Shown: positions 10,672 to 22,865 of the stretch, piece by piece | Layout: the number at the start of each line of letters is the position of its first letter | Numbering within the stretch: the stretch's first letter is position 1 | From: Cryptomeria japonica | Taxonomy: Eukaryota; Streptophyta; Pinopsida; Cupressales; Cupressaceae | Reading direction: 5' to 3' | Length of the DNA stretch: 64,000 nucleotides | NCBI RefSeq assembly: GCF_030272615.1 | Contig: NC_081415.1 | Span: forward strand, 266,197,925-266,261,924 | Program-made: the position numbers and the translations under genes | The notes under the pieces: generated by a model | The model's database searches: none | What the model saw: the letters and a program-made list of their open reading frames with translations, nothing else | Told to the model about the DNA's origin: nothing

Positions 10672-12513
10672 TTAGAAACAATGATTAAAAGTACCACATT
10701 GCCTAGTTTGGTTGCGGTCCAGATTAAGCAAGGATTTCATTTCACTTGCAATCTCACTTTCACCATAACTAGTAATGATGTCTTCCGATTGGCAAGCCAG
10801 GTTGGCAGCCCAATCAGCGCAGGAATTGGCCTCCCTATACATGTGTAAAAACACACATTTCAAATTCTTCACTGATTTTCTTAGTTGCTTTAATAGCATT
10901 ACTAATTGACCAAGAAGGAGGGAATTTCATAATTAAACAATTGATTATGTTCAATGAGTCTCCTTCACACTAGACTTTAGTACAGTTAGCTTCCTTAGCA
11001 AGGATCATCCCATGGTAAGCCACCATTTCTTCGCCAACATGATTTGTCTAGTTTCCTATGGGAATACTTTTTGTGATTTTGCATGTTCCCCATTCATCCC
11101 TAAGGACCACTCCACATCCTGCAACACTCGGATTACCCTTTGAAGCACCATCAAAATTAATTTTCATCCACCCTTTGGGCGGACTGACCCATATCACACC
11201 CTCTCTAGGATTGATCTAAAAGTGCTCTCAACCCTTTAATCTCCACTTTTTGTAGATAAATTTATCATCCTTGTCTTGAGGATTATCAATGCCTCCTATG
11301 ATATTCATATTTTCCACTATATTTCTTTTTATTTTTTCAAACAAAATTTTAGCCTTAGAAACCTTTTCTCTAAAAACTCTATCATTTCTCTCTTTCCATA
11401 TACCCCAACACATATGAGGTAAGGCAAGTTTCCACAATAAAGTTGTGGACTTATTCCTTGAAGGATGATGCCAAGAGTTGAAACCTCCTAAATTGACTCA
11501 AGGAAACCCCAACTGATTTTGAAGTGGTCCAGACAGCTTCCCCAGACATCAGCAGAGAAAGGGCAATGAAAGAGCATATGATTAATGGTCTCCGCATTCT
11601 GCTTACATAGAATACAAACACTAGGCATGCTAATACCTCTTTTTTTGATATTCTCAATAGTTAGAATTTTATCTTGTACGGCAGTCTAGAAAAAAATGTT
11701 AATCTTAGGGGTGAGGCCTTTCACCCATGCCTTAGCCCAACATGGGCTTTCCATGTTAGAGAATTGTTGATGATACAGAGAAGCCACAGTGAAAGTACCA
11801 CTTGTTGTGAGTATCCAAATTAATTGGTCTTCCTCTTCAACCCTTACCATAGAGTTCATAACTTTGTTCAAACTACCCAAGGACTGATCCACCCGAGATA
11901 AATCCTTCCACCGTCCATCTTCCCAGTAATCATCCACCTTAGATCCAAATCTTTCTATGCACTGGTTTTGAAATCTACTCCACTCAGGGTTTTCATTCAA
12001 AGGGGACTCCAGCAACCAAGAATCATCCCAAAATTGGATAAGATTCCCTTTCCCCATTTTCCATTTTGCACCTCTAACAATTAAGTCTCTTGTTCTAGAA
12101 ACATTTTTCCAAATATTGGATCCAATTGGAATATTTTCCGCTTTAAGGAAGCTTTGAAGAATCGGACATTGACTTTTATACTTGTTATCCCATATCAGTT
12201 TCCACTCTTCTTGATTTTTATACCCTCTCCAAATCTACTTGGCCATAAGGAACTCATTTATGTCTCTTATTCTTCTAAGGCCTAGTCCTCCCTTTCTTAT
12301 AGGCTTGCATACCTTCTCCCAGGCAATCAAATTCATTCTCTTCTTCTCCTCAACCCCTGTCCATAAAAAATTTCTCTGAATCTTTTCAATAGCCTCTGCA
12401 TACTTGGCAGGAATTCTAAAGAGACTAATGGCATGGAGAGGGATACTTTGTAGAGTAGATTTCAGTAGCTGAACCTTACCAGCTTGGCTTAGCTTAGAGT
12501 ATATTTCACCAGT
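10672..12513 (-). pseudogene. LINE ORF2 C-terminal half: RT thumb, zf-RVT, RNase H
   Basis: The minus-strand frame begins in the conserved segment SQAGKVQLLKSTLQSIPLHA, followed by the KGGLGLRRI block typical of plant L1-like RTs, a TAG (usually Trp) after LMAK, then WDDSWL and a zinc-binding zf-RVT region (about 11450-11690) with damaged spacing. The RNase H follows: FDGASKGNPS carries the first Asp, an EEM block the Glu, EGDSLNII the next Asp and ANSCADWAAN the last. Several frameshifts (near 11660, 11440 and 11230) separate the pieces. The palm with the YADD motif is absent because of the 5' truncation, so the copy could never be active. Confidence 0.9.
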
Positions 12514-12520
12514 TGAACTT

Positions 12521-12537
12521 TATATGATGATATTGTT
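12521..12537. repeat. LINE target site duplication, right copy
   Basis: Identical to 8644-8660 over 17 bp; marks the truncated 5' end of the LINE. Confidence 0.92.
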
Positions 12538-12599
12538 AGAATAAGATGGTTTGAATGAAATAATGTTTTTATAAGATATAATATCCACTAGGTTCTTTA

Positions 12600-12612
12600 G
12601 GCTCTGATACCA
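12600..12612 (-). promoter_or_regulatory. Primer-binding site of the LARD-like element
   Basis: On the minus strand this reads TGGTATCAGAGCC, complementary to the 3' end of plant initiator tRNA-Met. It lies two bases inside the 5' LTR end (12615), the canonical position, and fixes the orientation as minus. Confidence 0.9.
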
Positions 12613-12614
12613 AA

Positions 12615-14992
12615 TGTAATGGCACTTTTCTCCAAGACTTAATTAATTATTTTCAGCATAATTAATAGATTAAATGTTAATGTTAAGTTCATTTGTTAAA
12701 GGTAGTTATCATTAAATTAGATGTAAATAACTAATGTAACTATAACATGTAATTTGATAATAATTACAAAGCAAATTAATAAGACAATAAATAGAATAAC
12801 ATAACCACTTAATTCAACCATATTAGAAACAAATCATGTATAAAGCATTCTCAATATCTTATAGAATCAAGGTTTTCCAATACTTATCTTAATCGTGAGC
12901 ACTTGGAATAGTCATTCTCACTCCAAGAAGAGTCTAGTGGCCTTGGGACCTTTATGGCTATAGCACTCCATGGAGGACAGGTTCTTACATAGAACCTCAC
13001 ATACTATCTATAATTCAAAGGAATAGTCACAGGTCTAGGCTCTTTTACTACAAGTAAGCACTCCAGGAGGACGTGTTCTTACATAGAACCTCGCATGCCT
13101 TCACGACATGAAATACTCATAGTGATGAATAATGATGAACAAAAAAAACCCTAATCGGTATTGAGAGGGGGGGTGAATCAGTACATACAAAAACTTCTCA
13201 ACAAATTATCAAGTTAAAACAATGCTAACCGATTGTCTTCATCACTAAAATTAACCATGGCAATACCGGTTAAACACAGTAAGACTTCAGACAGCTAAAC
13301 CAGTAAAACTGAATACTTCAAATAACATTCAACACTTGATAACTACTTCACCAATATACTCATGCATGTGTTGTTTCAGTAATACCATAACCATTAGCTT
13401 TGCATGCATATTCACCTAAACAAAGACTGCTCAATGATCACATGAAAAATGCACAACTCATGACACACAGATTTTTCATATGGAAACCCAAATGGGAAAA
13501 ACCATGGTGGGGATGAATACCCACAAGCTTGTTTCCGAACTCTTTTGAAGTTCTCTCTGTTAGGAGCCTAGTCTGGTTAAAGAATTTACAATAAGGTTAT
13601 GTTAGGAACCGATCCTGTTAAAGATCACCCGGTTAAGGGATGGCTATATACCCTATTAAAGGTTGAAACCCTGTTAAAGGTTACCTCGCTAGAGGATTTG
13701 AAGAACTCAATGATCTTGAGTCACCTGGTTAGAGGATTTACAATAAGCCTGTTAAAGCTACCCGGTAAAGGGATTTTCCTACTGTTGAAATGGTTACAAG
13801 ACAACAAGTAAAGCTTTGATCTGATAGCAGCACTACATGCTAAGGCAGATCCTTTTCAAGTCCTCTACTTTGCAATCACACTCTACAGTTTTCCACTCAC
13901 TGGTCTAGCAAGTATCGCATCACTCGGATACAAATACAACATTTTCCAACACAAACAATAACAAACATCATCAACCTTATAGACAACAATTAGGTCGGTA
14001 GCATAAACCCTAAACCCTAAACATTTTAGGTTTACAATTACAAGCAGTCCAATCCTGACCATTCAAACACTTTGCATAGAATAAAATAATCTCAAACAGA
14101 TCACAAGTCATTCTACATCATCCATTCTTCACTGCATATGGAAATCAGTAACCCATCACGCTCTCTTCACATACCACTAAGAAGAATGTTCATTCCCAAG
14201 GTAGACATTTAATGCAATCGATCTTCCCATGCAAGATCCTCAAGGAAATCCTTCATGTGCACAAAAATGATGTGGCATCTTGATCTCACCCTTATTTCTT
14301 AGCTAACTCATCACAAAATGTCACCGGTTGCATCACACAAGCTAGATTTCCAAACCGGTAGTCACACTTAGTGAAACCCTGACACCAGTCCACTTCATCC
14401 CTTCATGTCGGTTCTCCTACTTGAACATCAATAACAACTTCTTCCAATCTTCATACCGGTTCACCTGCACTTATTGACATCAATGACAACATACATTATC
14501 ATCATACCGGTTCATCATGTGCCAACACATAGCCCTGGCCAGGACACTCCCGAGTGTACACTGTACCATGAGTTGGGCACACGATGTGTGCCCCTTCTCC
14601 AATGCCCATGACAACCAATGACCTTAACCTTCATTCCTTTGTTCTCTCTAAATTCCTATAGTTCCTCCCATGGCCATAGCCCACCAAGCCACCTTCTTCT
14701 TCTTCCTTGAGTGATCTCCATGCCCCCTTCCAAGTCTCACATGAATGACTTATATAACCTCTTAAGGCGTGGTTTCCAAACCATCACAACCTTTCAAAAA
14801 GATCACCTTTATTTACTCTTTAATAAATATAATTATAACTCTCTTTTAAGAGAGTTTTTCATATAAACTTCCTTTATCAACCTTTATTTAAACCAAAGGA
14901 TTATAATATCTTTTATCTTTTTATCTCTCTTTTTAATTCTAAAAGGGTTATTTCGTCATTTTATCTTCTTTTGGAGAAAAAGTCACATAACA
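12615..14992 (-). mobile_element. 5' LTR of the LARD-like element, split by a solo LTR
   Basis: Excluding the 1,405-bp solo LTR and one 5-bp duplication, 968 bp align with the LTR at 5073-6041. Differences are scattered substitutions and small indels, so the insertion is not recent. The nested LTR splits it between the GCATGCCTTCACGACA and GGACACTCCCGAGTGTACAC segments. Confidence 0.9.
13123..14527 (-). mobile_element. Solo Copia LTR (1,405 bp) with TSD CATAG
   Basis: On the minus strand it runs TGTTGGCACATGATG...TTATTCATCA. It is flanked by identical CATAG pentamers at 13118-13122 and 14528-14532. Homologous LTRs at 28381-29803 and 34206-35609 bound an internally complete Copia element, so this copy is a solo LTR left by recombination between two LTRs. 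It carries the AAACCCTAAACCCTAAAC telo-box near 14004 and an array of GTTAAAGG/GTTAGAGG words at 13560-13790. Confidence 0.95.
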
Positions 14993-14997
14993 AGAGA

Positions 14998-16441
14998 GCT
15001 AAGATGTGCTCTTCAAGAGTTGAATAATGTAAGGGAATAATATAAGACATACAAAAAGTTAGTCCAAGAGGAATGTGATCAGCTGAGAAAAAGTCTTGAA
15101 GAGTCCAATAATAATATTATCACAATGACAATATAGTTGGAAGAATCCAGAGGGATGTGTGAAGTAAAAAAATCAAATCTTGATGCCAAGAAAAGAAAGT
15201 GTGAGTTAGAGTTAGATGTGGAGACAAAAGGAAAGGGGTGTCAGAAACTAAAGGATGAAATGGAAAATCTCGTAAAAGAGATTGAGAGTTGTGAGGATGA
15301 TCTCAAGTCGAGGATGACATGTGAGAGCATCACAAATGCACTAAATGATATGCTAAGCAAGCAAAATAAAAACAAAGACTCTGTAGTCATAGGATTTAAG
15401 ACTAGATAATGTTATACCAGTGGGGAGACATCAAAAAGAGACATATTCTCTGCATCATCACATGATAATGGTAATGGGAAAACCTTCACAATTGTTGCCC
15501 CAAAGAATGAGAATGTTGTTGCTTCAAAGAGTAATAATGTTGATTCCAAAGGAAAGGCCAAGTTGATTAATGATGCGTTCACAAAGGTCGAGGACACAAG
15601 AAAGAGGTATAGAAGACCAAAATATGTTGTTTCTTATAAGACTAAGAACAAGAAGAAATCAAAATGTATGACTTTTGCAAATGAACTGAAGAAAAACAAC
15701 AAAGGGAGAAGGATTGGAGCTAACAAGTCCACAAGATCTCCACCTAACCAGAAAAATCAGTCTGTAAGATACAATCTTTCCTTTTCAAGTTATTGTTATT
15801 CATGCAAAGGTTATGGGCGTAGAGAAAATGGTTGTAGAAAAGAGTCTAAGAGGAGTCAAGTTGCATTCTCTAGGAATAGAAATGTAGTTTTTCAAAGATG
15901 TAATACATATGGACATAATATTTCAAATTGTAAACTTATGCATAGATCTGCTCCAATCTATGAAAGAAATAATCCTTTTTCTATCCTAAGAGATAGGAAT
16001 ATTGTATGTTATAGCTGCAATAAAGTTGGTCATAAGAGTCATGATAATAGAAGAAAATCATTTCAGTCATATGGCAACCCTTACACTTACTCTTTCAACA
16101 AAAAAGTAGAATATATCAACTATGGTGATCATGGAAGAGTGGGTAGAACTTATGTAAGACAGGGACATACATGGAACAAAAATAGCAGTATTCCTAAATG
16201 GTCAATAAATTCTTTTATTCCAGCAGCTAGTCACAAAAGTATGGATTGGAGAATGAGGACAAACCAGTCTAACAAAAACTCATCTACTCCTCTATTTAGT
16301 AAAAACATAGTATGTTACAATTGCAACAATTTTGGTCACACAACAAAACACTATAGAACAAGGGCTATCAAACAAAACAAGAAGATAGATGTTGCTCCAA
16401 AAATTGTAACTAAGAAAAGGAGAGAAATTAAAAAAGTTTGA
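14998..16441 (+). pseudogene. Copia gag, 3' half: coiled coil and four decayed zinc knuckles
   Basis: This resumes the gag cut at 5072: ALQELNNV and the LVQEECDQLRKSLEESNN region form the coiled coil found in SIRE/Opie gags just after VDLEG. A stop at 15134-15136, one at 15407-15409 and a frame change near 15560 break it. From about 15790 come four CCHC-like knuckles: CYSCKGYG, QRCNTYGHNISNC, CYSCNKVGH and CYNCNNFGH. Each has lost at least one metal ligand (His to Arg, Cys to Phe, Cys to Asn, Cys to Tyr). The region between is Asn/Ser/Arg-rich and basic, suited to RNA binding. No protease, integrase or RT follows. Confidence 0.78.
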
Positions 16442-18421
16442 AGAATAAAACTAAACATAAGTGATAATAAAGGCAAGAATGAATCCATGAGCATGCATAG
16501 TGAATTCCATGCATAGGTGACATCTCCCAAAGCCTAAGGAGAAGAAGCACCTTAGGGGGAGCTAAGTATAATAATATCTTTTGCCCCCAAATCTTTGGAA
16601 GAATAAGTGATTCAATGTGATAGAGAAGTTGATTAGAATAAAATATTGTTTGTGTATATATTAATTGATGCTGAGATTAGTTCAGGTTGTGCATATTTGT
16701 GTGGTTGATTGTAGTGGGGAATCTTGTCCCTTGGTAGCATATATAGCTTAGACATTGTTGTCACATTCATCACTGTGAGAAGGCAGTTAATCTTAGTTAC
16801 ACACTTGCATACATAAGGTTGAGTATAGCTGCAAGTGTTGAAGATATTTTGAAGACTGTCCATAATGTGAAGATGGATTTGATATTCAGGATAGTGTTGA
16901 AGCTAAATGGACAATGTGCATGGGAATAATAGTTGTGTGTATGTAACAATTGATGCTATGTGTTTTCAAGGACAGAGACTGCAAGAGAATAGATTGATGT
17001 AGCAGACATGAAGGACAAAGAAGACAATATTGAATAAATTGTAAAGATGGATGATACATAAAAACTTGAAGCAATATATATTGAGTAATGAATCTATCAT
17101 GAGATGCAAATTTATGATGATGAATGAAATATGTGGAATATTTTCATAAATAAAGATAAGTTCTCCTATGATGAATTGTAACTATGAGACCTCATGTGTG
17201 CATGTGATTATTTATCATCTATCAATTCTCAAACTTGAGTATTTTGTCATGAGAAATTCAAATATGCAATTATAAATTCACTGATTTGGCATTTGGAACC
17301 TTATCCAAGGTCCATATCAGCTTATGAGGGTAACATGACTAACTGGACCATGAGGAGAAAATACAGTGATTGTCGTTACTTAGTTACTTAGTTATTTAGT
17401 TAGTTAGTTGGTTAGTGAGTTGGTTCTGGGGATGGCAATTCTATACGTAACATGAATGCCCCACCCCCCACCAAGCCCTATAGATAGGGTGGGGGTAGGG
17501 GCCCAACTATCTATAGTGATCTCTAGTGATCTATTCCACTCGAGAGAAAGGGTGGTAGGGAGTCTCATAGTAAGGACATGCACTCAAGTTCCAAACTGAC
17601 TCTACAATGTGATTCTAGAACATAAAGGGGATGAAGACAACTTTATAACAGTAAAAAAATTTCAAAGGTCAATAAGATTCAAATCATAGTGGTCATAGAG
17701 CCTTACAAACATTGTATCAGCTCAAGTGCTGGTATCATAAGACAAGCCAACAAGAGTACAGATGGAAGAAAATAGATTAACAGATGAAGCATATTGTTTT
17801 TTATTTTTCAGGGGGATCATACAGACACACTTTCTAATTCCTTGAACCCATGTATGATCCCAAGGGGAGACAAGTAGTGCATATTAGTGTTGGGTTCTGA
17901 GAGAGATAAACAGTATTTGCACATTTTATATTGTAATAATGGTTCATCTAGCATATATGTAGCAGAGGTGTATACAATCATATAGATGCACTAGTTGCAG
18001 ACACTGATTTTTGTTGTAGGTGCATTGGTACAAAATGCATATGGTTTAGGGGGAGCTAAGAGATTCACTTTTTAATCCTTGAACCCGTGTGTATTTTCAG
18101 TATGTTGAAATATACCAATTGTTGTTTTTAGGGGGAGACAAATCTTTGATATATAGGATTAATGAAATATACATACACATGCTTAGAAAAATGAGAGCAG
18201 GTGTTGCAAGGGCATAGGCATACAAGGAAATGTGCAGTTGATGTCCACGATGTGTTATTGACCACATGTACAATGTAGTTGTCACAGGGGGGGTGACATG
18301 TATTTCCAGTTGAGAGAAGGAGAAGATGAGTGAGGTTGACAGTTGGATGTCCCACCCTTTTCCATTGTTGTCAAAGGGGGAGAAATTGAGAGAGGTTGGC
18401 ATCAATGCCTAAGAGAGAGAT
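16442..18421 (+). mobile_element. Non-coding 3' region of the gag-only element with repeated PPT-like boxes
   Basis: No coding is visible in about 2 kb. Purine boxes of the type TTAGGGGGAG recur near 16551, 17809, 17858, 18046, 18129, 18284 and 18374. The last lies in the GTCAAAGGGGGAGAAATTG context normally found just before Copia LTRs, about 50 bases before the LTR start at 18422. A (TTAG)n-like stretch lies at 17375-17425. The element therefore had gag and PPTs but no pol, a TR-GAG-like non-autonomous design. Confidence 0.6.
17458..17503. repeat. GC-rich inverted repeat
   Basis: CCCCACCCCCCACC and GGGTGGGGGTAGGGG face each other around CCCTATAGATAGGG, giving a strong C/G-rich hairpin in otherwise AT-rich DNA. 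It has three G-runs of three or more, one short of a standard G-quadruplex. Confidence 0.7.
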
Positions 18422-19215
18422 TGTTGGCATTAGATTGTAATTGATGTCAATAGTTGAAAAGATGCATGGGACAAAGATGCAGTAATGATAAGTCTCATAG
18501 AGAATGTCTAGAATGATAGCTTCGCACTCACTATACAGAGATGTCGATGCAAAGACATGTAGAGAAATTAGGTTGTACAAAGATGCAGGATGGTGAATGC
18601 CCTAGATGAAGGTCATATTGATATTGAGGCTGGAATAGGTGAGAAAATTTATGTGTATGTGTGCAAGCTAAACAACCATGAATTTCAATTTAGTCAAATG
18701 TCACAAAGTACATATAGAAGGCAAGCATGGAGTGTGTTATTAGGACTTGAAATTGGATAAAGAAGACATAGACCATAGAGTGGTTAAGGCATTGGGAAAA
18801 TTGTGAATACTTGGAAAAAGTGTAGTCGTAGTAATGCAATAATGCGTTGTGTTAGTCACACACTGTTATAGGGATAGCATAACACATCATGTTGTTGTTG
18901 TCACTATGATCTCCACACATATGCAAGGAAAAATTCCATCGCTATCAGATCCAATGGTGGGTGTGCATCCATGGGGAGATTATGTGTTAGAGTGGAGGAG
19001 GCCACAGTACAATTATATCCATTGATTAGGCGAGTGGACCCTACCTCGGCTGGGCGGGTGGTATGCGGTGCACATAACATGATATGTTAGTCATCGCTAA
19101 TAGATCTAATAGCTGGCATTCGCCCATGAGGATATTGTGTGTCAAGAGAAAGGAGGCCATGATGTCATGATAGTCGTTGATTGAGAGAGTGGACCCCACC
19201 TTGGCTTGGGTGGAT
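18422..19215 (+). mobile_element. LTR of the gag-only Copia element, left part
   Basis: It starts TGTTGGCATTAGATTG after the last PPT. It contains a diverged tandem duplication (about 18930-19062 and 19090-19210) that shares AGTGGACCC-C-ACCT and GGGAGATTATGTGTTAG-like words. It is cut at 19215 by the 5.3-kb insertion and continues at 24519. Confidence 0.65.
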
Positions 19216-21719
19216 TGTAATGCCCACAAAAATACCCTAGAGAAAATAAAGCAAACTAACTTACTAATGGAGAAAAAAAAATTAAGTAACATCTAATGCA
19301 ACACATATCATCAACTATGCAATAGATATTAATCATCCATTAACACAATATCTTTATGAACATGAAACATATCACATACACTCATAAACCAATTACGCAA
19401 GAGGAATTAAACATAACAAATCATTAATACCATCTGCCTAGGGTATCCCAACGCCACTACTTACTACCATCATAAGCAATAACAATCTAACAATTTCCAT
19501 TACGAAACTTAACATCCTTAATCATTATTCATGCGCAAATGCATTACACTTAGTTCCTATATTTCATGATATGCAATATACTTATCTTTAACCCAATATG
19601 ATATCCTTTTTCTTTTAAATGCATCATTAAAACTTTCCTCCTTAAGATTCATTTTTATCACCAAAATCCAAATGTGCCTAATCCTTATCCATTCCTTCTA
19701 CCAACATGATAAAAATTCAACTACAATGATTATCCATTGCATAATGCATAACATAATTTTCCTTTCATAACTAACATTCTCATACCTACACTTGATTCCA
19801 TAATCCTATCATGATCATATCCCTTTAACATTATTCCTAAATGAATGATTGCAATAATCATAAAGTCCTTCTTTAATCAATCATCTTAAATTCTATACTT
19901 AACTTTCTATCACAACCATAATGTAAATGCCATTAACATCTACATGATTTTGTTATCAACTATTATTCCTACATCATAGATAATCCATTCGCATAGGTTC
20001 TTCCACATTATAATCTACATCCAATCTAATAATCATAGACTCTTTCCAACCATAACAAATAATCAATGACGTAGGCTTACTCCGCTTCAATTACAACTCA
20101 CTACAATTTATCTAGCTACATAGATTCATCTCGATTCGAATACAGGGTGTAATGAGATCTACGCTCTCATTTATTCTCCAACTAGAGTCATAACCTCATT
20201 ACACATCAAATATTGCAAATCTAATCTATTCCCTTAAGTACTACCTTTCAACCTACCAATTATCAATTCGCATTCGCATTCTAAAGATATCCATTTACCA
20301 AGATTAACGACTTTTCTATTAAGAACATTCATTTAATACCATCATAAGAATGCATACATATTGAATATCCATTTACAACAAAATCATTACAATGACTTCA
20401 ATCCACTACTAGTCCACAAGTTACGAGGTACATTACATTACATTATATCTCAATATTTTCATTCCCAAGACATATGAAGAGCATAGCTCTACTACCACAT
20501 AATTTCATCTATAAATACTATAAGATAATTACATTACATGAACCATGATATCAATTACATCCATTTGCTACAATAATCATCCAACAACTGCAATAATAGA
20601 ATCCACAACCATGCACAAAGAATCCAAGAAGATATACCAATGGTAGAAAGGCATCAACCACCCGACCATGTGGAACCAAAGGAACCACCCCCCTGCTAGG
20701 AGATGACACAAGGTCCCAACACACACTCTAGACCTAAGCTGACACCAAACTACCCAAAGACTCACTACTCAAGTATCACAACCACACAAACATGACAACC
20801 AATCACATGGCGACCTCAAATAGAAACTCCCAGAGGCATAACAATAGACAAGGCATAAATACAACAAGAAAGGACACATGTAGGAGTGGAGTGTCATCAC
20901 ATGCTATCCTCTAAAATATAGAAACACGGCCCTTCAAGGAATTACCCCGATAGACATGTGGAGCCATCTTAACCTATGAGAGAATCAAGGGAGATTGACT
21001 TGCCACCGCAATGGCCTTCCCAAGCTTATCTTAAAACATCCTCCCTAGGATCAAGTCTTGAGGCTCAACTATTAATTATCTTGAATAGGTGAATCCTAAT
21101 TACCCAACCCATCTAATCCATTATTAATGTTATTACTTGTTTATAATAAGGAAAAATTTTAATGTGCTTTGGCAATCTAGATGGGAGGTTTATCAACTCA
21201 CTACCTATCTCTCATGATCTTGGTCATCACATGGAAGCCCACTCCCCCTAACATGTTCCAAAACAACAATAATAACTAGGAGGATCTAATTTAACATTCA
21301 AGAGTGATCCATAAACAACATCACGAAATCATGAAGCATCCATAACAATCCAATTCCAACAACAACAATAAGCCAACAATGAGCCTCATATCAAAACAAT
21401 GCTTCAAAAGCCATATCAAAGTCAATCAAAATCTGCCATAATCATGAAATCAACATCAATAGTAAGGCACATCAACTTACTGGACCAAGAGAAACAAATA
21501 AATCCTCACAACATGGCTTATCAACAAGTTGGAGATGCATAAAACCTCTACGGTATGGCTTATCAACATACCAAAGTTTAAAAAAAGACATCGAATAACA
21601 TCAATTCAGATAAATCACAAAGTTGGAAAACATCAACAGACCTCAATCAAAGCCTCCGGTATAAGGACAAATTGAAAAAATTAATCACAAATAGTCAAAA
21701 CTAAGAAAAACTCATAAAC

Positions 21720-21865
21720 AAGGTAGTTTAGTGCATATGTTGCATAGATTAGCGCATTTGCACATTTCTGCAACGCATATGCACATTCTTGCAACGCATA
21801 TGCAACATTTTGTAGTGCATATATTAAAAGTTTAAGCATTTTTTGTTTTTGTGCATATGCAATAA
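21720..21865. repeat. Clustered GCATATGC-type words
   Basis: Variants of GCATATGCACATTC and GCAACGCATATGCA repeat about six times, with a period near 23-26 in the middle part. NdeI-like palindromes CATATG dominate. The cluster lies inside the 5.3-kb insertion and resembles in style the GCAAATGC cluster near 870-940. Confidence 0.6.
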
Positions 21866-22865
21866 TACACTTTCGGACTCAGAAAATTTGCGACAAGAAT
21901 ATAAAATCATATAAGTAACGAAATTTCCCAAATAATGGCTCAAAAGAGACGCCTAGAACAAATGAAAAGGATCACATAATCAAATATCTAAACCATAGAC
22001 ATAGGGAAAGAAAACATCAAATAAACTTCACGACTACAAAACCCAAAACTCAAACACAGAGATTCAATCAAGACCTGATTACACAACCATGACAATAACA
22101 ACTCAAATGAAAGCTTAAGGAAACAAATCCAAGCATGAACAATCTCATACAATCAGGGAAAGAAACTCTCCGATATCAAACCGAGAGACTCATAGAGATA
22201 AATAATGCATCCCCAATAATACTCTAAACACAATAAAACTTCTAGCGAATGCAAATCCAACTCAAATACAAACAATAGAGCAAGGAATTCACACAAGGAA
22301 AATCTACACAACCATGCATTCACGGCAAAGCCACAACCACACAAAAAAAAAATTCCCCAAAAACCATATTGCAAAACTATATATTATAAATATACCATGA
22401 AATATTAAATTCTAGAACTATAGAAAACTTAAGAAATAATTATTATTCCCAAAAACACCCACATACAGTCTTTTCTGCAGACACGAACAAGAGATTGAAA
22501 AATAAAAATACAAAGGGAAGGTTCCCAACCTGGGATCTGAAGTGATGGAAAAATATGAATTCGGTGAAGCGCCAAAACAATCCAAGTAAGCTCCAAGAAA
22601 AAATATTCAAGCTCCAAATCAAATTTGCAGAAGAAAATCTGGAGAATGGTAACCTGGCACAAAGCATAGGTTGTCGAATAAAAAAAATTCATAGAAAACC
22701 CTAGCCTCAAAACCGACCAATCAAAATAATCCAAAAACCAATAAATCTTACCTACCCAACCTCAAATAATATTTTATCTCTCCAATACATATTAAGCCAA
22801 TAACAATTGATGGTAGGTATAAAATATTATACAACCAAATACCAAGTAACAAGAGAATATTGAAT

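Larger units (their letters stand above)
8661..12520 (-). mobile_element. 5'-truncated LINE (3,860 bp) with an extra 3' ORF
   Basis: The insertion is bounded by a perfect 17-bp TSD. In transcript sense (minus strand) it starts inside the post-palm part of the reverse transcriptase, runs through a zinc-binding RT-associated domain and a plant-type RNase H, then a second reading frame of about 586 codons, then a T/G-rich 3' UTR ending GCTTTTACTTAGTCAA with no long poly(A). 5' truncation and variable-length TSDs of this size are the signature of target-primed reverse transcription. Because the TSD encloses both reading frames, they moved as one transcript. It is nested in the LARD-like element. 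Confidence 0.9.

Noticed and set aside
17458-17503. G-quadruplex
   Set aside because: Only three runs of three or more G; kept as a hairpin only.
22153-22734. Minus-strand Cys/Phe/Trp-rich ORFs that look like membrane proteins
   Set aside because: AT-rich chance ORFs with no motif, inside the 5.3-kb insertion.
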